This document shows positions 14,801 through 19,602 of a stretch of DNA of 19,602 bases, in pieces. The stretch is from Candidatus Poseidoniaceae archaeon (lineage in GTDB: Archaea > Thermoplasmatota > Poseidoniia > Poseidoniales > Poseidoniaceae), in the NCBI GenBank assembly GCA_022424925.1, contig JAKMGM010000064.1, forward strand, positions 1 through 19,602, written 5' to 3'. The translations under genes and the position numbers were made by a program. The notes beneath the pieces were generated by a model. That model made no database searches and was not told the DNA's origin. It saw only the letters and a list, made by a program, of their open reading frames with translations. Each line of letters begins with the position of its first letter. Position 1 is the stretch's first letter.

Positions 14801-16471
14801 GGTTTCCTTCTTATCTTCGGTTTTGATGCTTCAATTGCGTACTTCCTCTGGGTGTCATCCGGTGTTTTTGGATTGGTGATATTCGTCCCAGTACTGACTT
14901 GGGAACTCCCCGTATTTCTTCGCCACAAAAGTCGTTTTTGGCAACAACTTTGGAGGCATGCAAACCGAAACACGCTCGCCTGGCTCGGGCTTGGACTCTT
15001 GATATGGACTGTTGGAGTTGCATCATTCGACCCCGTGCGCAAGGGTATGGAGCCAGATGAATTTTCATTCATTGCTCTTGGGTTGGTCGAAGTGTTCGCC
15101 GGTGTGTTGTTGCTGACCAGTGCTGCGCCGATGGTTGTACGACGATTGGGTAAATCAAAATTGCTTACCAAGCGGTGGGGTCCAGTCATACCTGTGTCAC
15201 TGGCCTATCCTCTCGCTGCTCCTGTTCGAACAGCGGTCGTGATGGGCATGTTTTCCATCACTGTATTTTCAGTGATTGTCCTTGGTGGGTACGCAGAACA
15301 ATTCGACAACTACACAAGTTCCTTCGTTGAAGAGGCTGAGGGGGAATACGAACTACTGCTCACCGGTTCACGTTCCAGTCCAATTACCCTTTCAGAGAAT
15401 ATATCTGAATGGAACCTCTCGAACGGTCTTGAAGCAAACATCGATTCAGTCTCCCGTATCCATCGGGGGGAAGTCTTCCTTGAGGATGTAAACGGTGAAC
15501 GTATGCCGTATGTCGTTCGAGGGTTCGATGATGCCTTTTCTCTGCACGGGGGATTGCCTCTTCACATTTGGGATTCATCGCTCGGTTCGACAGAAAAAGA
15601 AATTTGGAACGTTGTCTCGAGCCGTGAGGACCTGGTTCTTCTTGACGCCTCTTTTGGCCTTGAATCACTCGCCGATGGAAGTGGCATTTCGATGCTAAGT
15701 TTTTCAATTGGAGATTCGATTTCCCTAATTGATATATCTAATCCTGGAAACAGGCGAAATGTGCAAGTTGCTGGCTTCCTTGAGCAATCATCCTATCTGT
15801 TCTCTGCAGGGGTTTGGATGACTGATGATGTCGTGATTGACCAGTTTGAAGGGCGTCTCACTCGCATGTACATCAGCATCGATGAAGGAGCGACACCATC
15901 TGCTGATTTCACAGATTCCAGTGTTGCTGACTTTTCACCAACTGGGAAAAGTCGAGATGTCCGGCTCGCAGCAGCTGAAATGGAATCAGAACTCACGCCG
16001 GTGTTGAACGGAAAAGGGATTCAAGTTTCTGTCATCTCTGACGAAGTCTTGGTCATCCAGTCACTGGTTTTGGCTCTGCTCGGTATTTTTGAAGGGTACC
16101 TGGCTTTGGGTCTCATTGTTGGTATTGCAGGAATTGGCGTCGTCACTGTGCGTTCGGTTTCCGAGCGCAGTTCCTCCATCGGCATACTCCGTGCTATTGG
16201 CTACCGTAAGAACATGGTTTTTCTCACGTTCTTCATTGAGGTTTCATGGGTGAGCGTTCTCGGCATGCTCAACGGAATCGTTGTGGCAGTTGGCTTTCAC
16301 CGTGCGTTGTACACGGCGTTTTGGCAGGAGCAAGGCGCATCTTTTACTCTGCCTGTGCAATCGATCACTATGGTTTTTGTCGGCGGTTGGCTGCTTGTCC
16401 TTCTTGCAACCTATATCCCAATCCGTCGTGCGGCAAACATCCCTGCATCAGCTGCATTACGCGCCGTGTGA
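11861..16471 (+). CDS. Very large FtsX/MacB-type ABC permease with beta-rich extracytoplasmic insert
   Basis: This 1536-residue protein is far longer than usual FtsX-type permeases (about 400-850 residues). The first about 100 residues hold three hydrophobic segments, then KNILRRKRQAALLMAG (96-111) begins the first MacB-like unit. An outer domain (about 126-420) is followed by an Asp/Glu/Trp-rich, beta-predicted insert (about 424-790) and the FtsX core (about 816-940), with the coupling-type sequence ESRRSELGTVRALG. Membrane segments at about 960-1090 precede a second unit (about 1118 to the end) with a second outer domain (about 1148-1395) and a core carrying ERSSSIGILRAIGYRK. The end is IPIRRAANIPASAALRAV. 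The protein is thus an internal duplication of the permease unit, pairing with the upstream ATPase. It may extrude or extract envelope components; the substrate is unknown. Confidence 0.9.
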   Translation: MTLFLFLLSLLVSVALLSAVSTFGIGRWKQLGFVRILLLITAPVADAWLGFYFLDWLSVSGVTLWAGSFGIGIMSLVLMQPLLVPQRLVVWRLATKNILRRKRQAALLMAGLIVASAIITSSLVVGDSLDATVRMEVEGAWGKTDITVSGFDLSRGERVTVSETLAHDVWDGIQTNILLNRSIEGQQQGIVASVSVSSSDASRTGVTWMAMNSSIDSIGHWPNIGTPSSGIRYTTLRDANSFSEAYQVGINEVLADELSLSVGDAFDMGWYITDDGQRTRIDAQVFVHAIVANEGQGASAGTQAPALFTDLQTAQSMQHLEGRINTIYYAVDASYDRASTIEPVLDELETVLDRFIVADDVGFNLDVDDSTTTMTLSSSQGLGRISGDVVRSLRGNLSSLSPESTMLEVLQIPMAEIEFDNQNLLTLADADVAELWAGQRGLWHSSPSGAGFQIEGDGGAWVWRAEENNRVHDFTLDASGEYGLIATDGGLVVGYEDEVDEEEWASYSFSEGFIAVASDVNRWLALEHSNDSLHLHSFSLDLTEHERFLLNIDVPSTLLSADLFVQGQIYLEIEGLLSSDRYTSAQDTISFTAFETSSPWPSEDRPAAEQALHSVCDGGASISLFTPIEHWCTVPEGLIQWDASTNEVLSLRIPIVSTAGGFGVLPQLFLAFGGSNSPLTVEQGQVLLSQRLSALPLSVNESDFWMKGLIPYAFGDDTAHRLTYGGSYSDFEGFETLSELDSVVLGLVALPDGEVLASGGTDERSLILFSNPDGLGTSPENLTSWLDELANTSQANLDIRAVKVEAAALAEESSGVLASMFLVFGTFTIVAGILLVLTIVMMLAESRRSELGTVRALGISQADARALAVQEGILVSAMASVVGSLVGIVLAWFISIGFQNMFSSVGTTQFSFSWEWNSLFAGAVWGFLLAVATLWSSALWTSRLNILQALKGGKTPRSEGVPIFLVLVQIVAVGGCLLSFGFLLIFGFDASIAYFLWVSSGVFGLVIFVPVLTWELPVFLRHKSRFWQQLWRHANRNTLAWLGLGLLIWTVGVASFDPVRKGMEPDEFSFIALGLVEVFAGVLLLTSAAPMVVRRLGKSKLLTKRWGPVIPVSLAYPLAAPVRTAVVMGMFSITVFSVIVLGGYAEQFDNYTSSFVEEAEGEYELLLTGSRSSPITLSENISEWNLSNGLEANIDSVSRIHRGEVFLEDVNGERMPYVVRGFDDAFSLHGGLPLHIWDSSLGSTEKEIWNVVSSREDLVLLDASFGLESLADGSGISMLSFSIGDSISLIDISNPGNRRNVQVAGFLEQSSYLFSAGVWMTDDVVIDQFEGRLTRMYISIDEGATPSADFTDSSVADFSPTGKSRDVRLAAAEMESELTPVLNGKGIQVSVISDEVLVIQSLVLALLGIFEGYLALGLIVGIAGIGVVTVRSVSERSSSIGILRAIGYRKNMVFLTFFIEVSWVSVLGMLNGIVVAVGFHRALYTAFWQEQGASFTLPVQSITMVFVGGWLLVLLATYIPIRRAANIPASAALRAV

Positions 16472-16503
16472 GTGCTTCGTGTCTTACCTTCTTTACCGGA
16501 AAA

Positions 16504-16575
16504 AGTGTCAGTAACACTGAAATCGAGATGCAGAGCCGCATTTTTGGGTGAAAAACAGCGCTTTTAAGGCTTTTT
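16504..16575 (+). terminator. Probable transcription end of the ABC operon
   Basis: A small hairpin, AGTGT-CAGTA-ACACT (16504-16518), is followed by T-runs at 16541-16545, 16562-16565 and 16571-16575. Archaeal RNA polymerase ends at T-rich tracts, and the next gene has its own promoter just downstream. The exact end point cannot be told. No gene is seen between 16472 and 16653. Confidence 0.35.
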
Positions 16576-16599
16576 GAGGCATTAAACATTCGCCTATAG

Positions 16600-16607
16600 T
16601 ATAAATA
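16600..16607 (+). promoter_or_regulatory. TATA box of the secreted Ig/FN3 protein gene
   Basis: TATAAATA is the clearest TATA box in the window. A start site about 27 bp downstream (near 16629) would give a leader of about 25 nt containing the ribosome-binding site. The combination suggests strong expression. Confidence 0.7.
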
Positions 16608-16641
16608 CGACGCTTTCCGTGGGAGACAATACCGAACCATC

Positions 16642-16647
16642 GGAGGT
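16642..16647 (+). promoter_or_regulatory. Strong Shine-Dalgarno site GGAGGT
   Basis: GGAGGT lies 6 nt before the ATG at 16654 and fixes the start. Most other starts in the window lack such a strong site, which sets this gene apart as leadered and probably abundant. Confidence 0.75.
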
Positions 16648-16653
16648 ATAGAT

Positions 16654-19602
16654 ATGCGAAAAATAACCCCTATGATTCTCGTCATGTTGATGCTTGTGAG
16701 TGCTCTCTCAAGTTTTGACTTTGCCGAGCTCGAAGAAACCGAAGTAATTGAAGATACAGGCGCCCGTTCAGGAGCAGATGCAGATTTGATTGCTATCACA
16801 AGCCCGAAAGAAACAGTTTGTCCCATAGGTGCAGAATGTCGTAACGTATTGAAAGTTGGGGATTCAACCACTTTTGAGACGTACATTAAGAACAGCGGTG
16901 ACGCTGACATTACCGAAATGTCCTACACCGTCAACATCTGGCTCTCTGATGCAGATGGCAACCCGAGCATGATTGCAAAGGATGCGAACGGTGCAGACCT
17001 CACATGGACGAACAACGATGTCATGTGCGCTGGTTCACAGTGTGATTTCCAATCGCTCGCTGCGGGAGGCGTCCTCGGAGGCGGTAAGCACACAATGTCC
17101 GTCGGTGGTACACCAATTACATGGACACCTATTCAAGGTCTCTACGTCGTCGAAATCGTAGTTGATGCTGACCCTGATGCCGATGTCGGAAACGATGCGC
17201 AACAGGTCTTCGTTCAGGTTGAAGACTGGTACGATGTTGTTGTTGACCTATCTTGGGACAGCGGTATGGAAACTGAAAGCGGCTCAGGAGCCAAGCAGTG
17301 GACTCTCAATGTGAACGCTACTGGTTCCAACACTTTCGAACCTCGTAATGTTCAAGTCACTCTCCAAACGTTTGGAGATGTAAGCGCTGCACAGTCGACC
17401 GATGGAACGCCCATTGACGGCAGCGGTACTACGACATTCACTGCTGGGACATCAACACTTGTTGACATTTACGAAAACTTTTCCACAGAACCCTCAACGG
17501 TTGACACCGATACTCGAAGCGTGCTCACATCTTGGACGCTCACAGGCAGCCTAACGGTCGACGTTTCGAGTCAAGATGATGCTTCCTATGGTATGAAAGC
17601 TACACTTCGTGACTTTGTAGGATATGACCAGTATCCTGAGTGTGTGTACACCAGTGCGGACAACGAAACGTTTGACAACATTTGTGAGAAAACACTCACC
17701 CGGGACGCATACCCGGCAACAGATGCAAGTACTCTTGACGGGTTTGTAAGCGTTTTCAACGACATACGTATTTCACAACTCACTGTAGTTCAAGGATTCA
17801 ACGCTGACGGAACTGGCGAAGGCACATCCTTCTTCACAGATGCCAGTGGAGGCGAACTCAGTGTTGGAGCATCCTATCTGCATGCTGAAGTTCAACACAG
17901 AGGAAGCGAAGCAGACTCCTCGTACGAATGGGATGTTGAATTCCAAGTTACAGATTCCTCTGGAAATGCAGGGCCTGTCGTGAACTCGACGACATGTGAA
18001 GCAGTTCAGCCAGCCTACCCAGTCTATGCACCTCTTGGTACTGGAGCGGGTGAAACACTCATCGCATACGCTTGTACAATGGTCGACCTCTCCATGGACG
18101 GGGAATACACCTTCACTGCAACGCTTGTAAACGATACGAAGATGGTAGATGCGAAACCTTCGAACAACGAAAAGAGCCTGACTCTTAACGTTCGAAACAA
18201 CGCTCCATTGATTCTTTCGCTGGAATTGTTGAACGATGAAGAACTCTACATCGGGCAAGAAGATCTCCTCTCGATGGCTGTGCAAGTCTTCGATGTCGAT
18301 GACCCGAGTGCCTCTGGCATTGAGATTGAATGGATGTACAATGGAATGGCGCTGCCAGGTTGTGAACGAGCTCCAATGCTTGTGACCTGCTCAATCGTCA
18401 TTGACCCTGCCTACGTTACGAACTTCCCAGTCGCCGTTAATGTCTATGACGCACACGGTGGAGAAGTGTCTGGAGAAATCATGCTTCAAGTATGGAACGA
18501 TGGCAGTTATGCCAGTTCAACCGAAAGCGGTCTACAACTCAGTTACGAGTTGCTGTACTGGGGAACGACACCGTTCACCGTAGAATCTGTGGATGGCGAT
18601 GCGATGACCAATTTAGAACTACCAGGTTTCACTGGTCGATACGATTCAGTTGGCGTCATTGACTACACCCCGTCAACGACGTACTCTGCAAACGATGTCT
18701 TGCAACAATCGATGAGCATCCAATACGCAAAGAGTCTCGAAGCTACATCGCTTTGGTATGTGAACGGCGCTACATGGACTATGCTCACCGATGTCTCCAC
18801 AGATGTTGATGCAACGACAGGTCAGTTTACCTACACGTTCCCTGCGAACTCTCCAATTTTGGCGAGTGGCCAGTTGGTACTCATGGGTGGTTCTTTGGCG
18901 CAAGCCGAGATTCCATCAGCGAGCATCACAGCATTCAACGCTGCAGCGGCAAAGGGTGGCGCTATCCAGATTAACTGGGGAGTTGACGGTACCATGCTCG
19001 GCGACGACAGCATCGATATCACCGTGTGTGAAGTAACTGACTGCACATCTCCGTTCGAAATTTCTCTCGGAGCAGGAAACACTTCGTACCCCTACTCTGG
19101 ACAATCGACAACACATGGCGTAGATTACGCTGTGACTGTAGCAGTGTGCAACGAAGTTGGATGCAGCACCCCAGTGGGAACTGGAACAGTTGTTGCTGAC
19201 AGTGCAGTTGACGGTGGCGTTTCAGCAACTGGTCTAACGATTGCAGCAGCCGAGAACACCTGGACTGTTTCGTGGACTGCTGAAGGCGCTCAAGACGATG
19301 TTGCTTCGTGGAAGGTCTGCTACCAGCGAGGTACATTTGATGCAGCGAACATGCCTGAAACATGCCTCGATGCTGCTGGCACTACAGTTGATGTTGACAT
19401 TTCAACCTGGTCTGCAGGAACATACACCTACCACTTTACAGCGGTACCAGTGGATGCACTTGGAAACTCAATGGCAGCTGGCTCCATGAACAGCATTGAA
19501 TATCAACGCGATGCAGATAACACCAACGTCGACGACGGTTCTACTGTCGTTGGCGAAGAAGTTGACAGCGGTGTCCCGACTCGGACATGGGGCGTCATTG
19601 GT
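16654..19602 (+). CDS. Secreted multi-domain surface protein (CARDB/Ig-like and FN3-like), truncated at right edge
   Basis: The frame is open from ATG to the window edge, 983 residues with no stop. MRKITPMILVMLMLVSALSS is a signal peptide. At about 45-190 lies a CARDB-like domain, with DLIAITSPKETVCP and FETYIKNSGDADITEMSYTV. More beta-sandwich segments follow, with cysteine pairs such as CVYTSADNETFDNIC. Two FN3-like domains lie at about 750-850 (SITAFNAAAAKGGAIQINW) and about 852-950 (WTVSWTAEGAQDDVASW). Acidic linker sequence (about 956-980) then leads to RTWGVIG, possibly the beginning of a C-terminal membrane anchor, so only a short piece may be missing. No enzymatic motif is seen. A structural, adhesive or surface-layer-type role is inferred from the domain make-up and the strong promoter and ribosome-binding site. 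It follows the ABC operon but has its own promoter. Confidence 0.88.
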   Translation, partial: MRKITPMILVMLMLVSALSSFDFAELEETEVIEDTGARSGADADLIAITSPKETVCPIGAECRNVLKVGDSTTFETYIKNSGDADITEMSYTVNIWLSDADGNPSMIAKDANGADLTWTNNDVMCAGSQCDFQSLAAGGVLGGGKHTMSVGGTPITWTPIQGLYVVEIVVDADPDADVGNDAQQVFVQVEDWYDVVVDLSWDSGMETESGSGAKQWTLNVNATGSNTFEPRNVQVTLQTFGDVSAAQSTDGTPIDGSGTTTFTAGTSTLVDIYENFSTEPSTVDTDTRSVLTSWTLTGSLTVDVSSQDDASYGMKATLRDFVGYDQYPECVYTSADNETFDNICEKTLTRDAYPATDASTLDGFVSVFNDIRISQLTVVQGFNADGTGEGTSFFTDASGGELSVGASYLHAEVQHRGSEADSSYEWDVEFQVTDSSGNAGPVVNSTTCEAVQPAYPVYAPLGTGAGETLIAYACTMVDLSMDGEYTFTATLVNDTKMVDAKPSNNEKSLTLNVRNNAPLILSLELLNDEELYIGQEDLLSMAVQVFDVDDPSASGIEIEWMYNGMALPGCERAPMLVTCSIVIDPAYVTNFPVAVNVYDAHGGEVSGEIMLQVWNDGSYASSTESGLQLSYELLYWGTTPFTVESVDGDAMTNLELPGFTGRYDSVGVIDYTPSTTYSANDVLQQSMSIQYAKSLEATSLWYVNGATWTMLTDVSTDVDATTGQFTYTFPANSPILASGQLVLMGGSLAQAEIPSASITAFNAAAAKGGAIQINWGVDGTMLGDDSIDITVCEVTDCTSPFEISLGAGNTSYPYSGQSTTHGVDYAVTVAVCNEVGCSTPVGTGTVVADSAVDGGVSATGLTIAAAENTWTVSWTAEGAQDDVASWKVCYQRGTFDAANMPETCLDAAGTTVDVDISTWSAGTYTYHFTAVPVDALGNSMAAGSMNSIEYQRDADNTNVDDGSTVVGEEVDSGVPTRTWGVIG

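Noticed and set aside
14029..15189. 386-residue ORF on the minus strand within the permease gene
   Set aside because: It is the shadow of a well-supported membrane protein; its translation is Ser/Thr/Pro-rich with no domain.

Overview
The window reads as archaeal, most likely a marine planktonic euryarchaeon of the Marine Group II (Poseidoniales) kind. What supports archaea is seen directly: a Nob1-type PIN plus zinc-ribbon ribonuclease, a tRNA gene without an encoded CCA, TATA-like boxes about 25 bp upstream of start codons (apparently leaderless transcripts), and a TATAAATA plus GGAGGT signal before the last gene. The Marine Group II assignment is inference from the large acidic secreted proteins and the gene mix; no ribosomal RNA gene is present to test it.

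Layout. Positions 1-155 hold the 5' end of an unrecognised gene on the minus strand. Positions 251-7450 hold one giant gene for a 2399-residue secreted, membrane-anchored protein. It is built from about 54 tandem Asp- and Cys-rich units of about 41 residues related to thrombospondin type 3 calcium-binding repeats. Next comes a two-gene redox operon (flavin reductase-like protein and pirin, 7502-8841). Then follow a probable bidirectional terminator, a short disrupted ORF on the minus strand, a tRNA-Glu(UUC) gene and a VTT/DedA-like membrane protein (9305-9916, minus). A housekeeping block comes next: nob1 (+), tatA-like (-) and a MoaD/ThiS-like ubiquitin-fold protein (-). A MacB/LolD-type ABC ATPase and a 1536-residue FtsX-family permease form a translationally coupled pair (11166-16471). 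The window ends inside a second large secreted protein with Ig/CARDB-like and fibronectin type III-like domains (16654 to the right edge), driven by the strongest promoter seen here.

Common theme. Much of the window concerns the cell envelope: two large surface proteins, a Tat translocase subunit, an ABC system of the class that extrudes or extracts lipids, lipoproteins or peptides, and a VTT-domain membrane protein. The most unusual items are the giant repeat protein, in which all but two units carry a Trp-containing, two-cysteine variant of the TSP3 motif, and the roughly 370-residue beta-rich insertion in the outer domain of the permease. Several divergent intergenic spaces are so short that core promoters must overlap or be shared.
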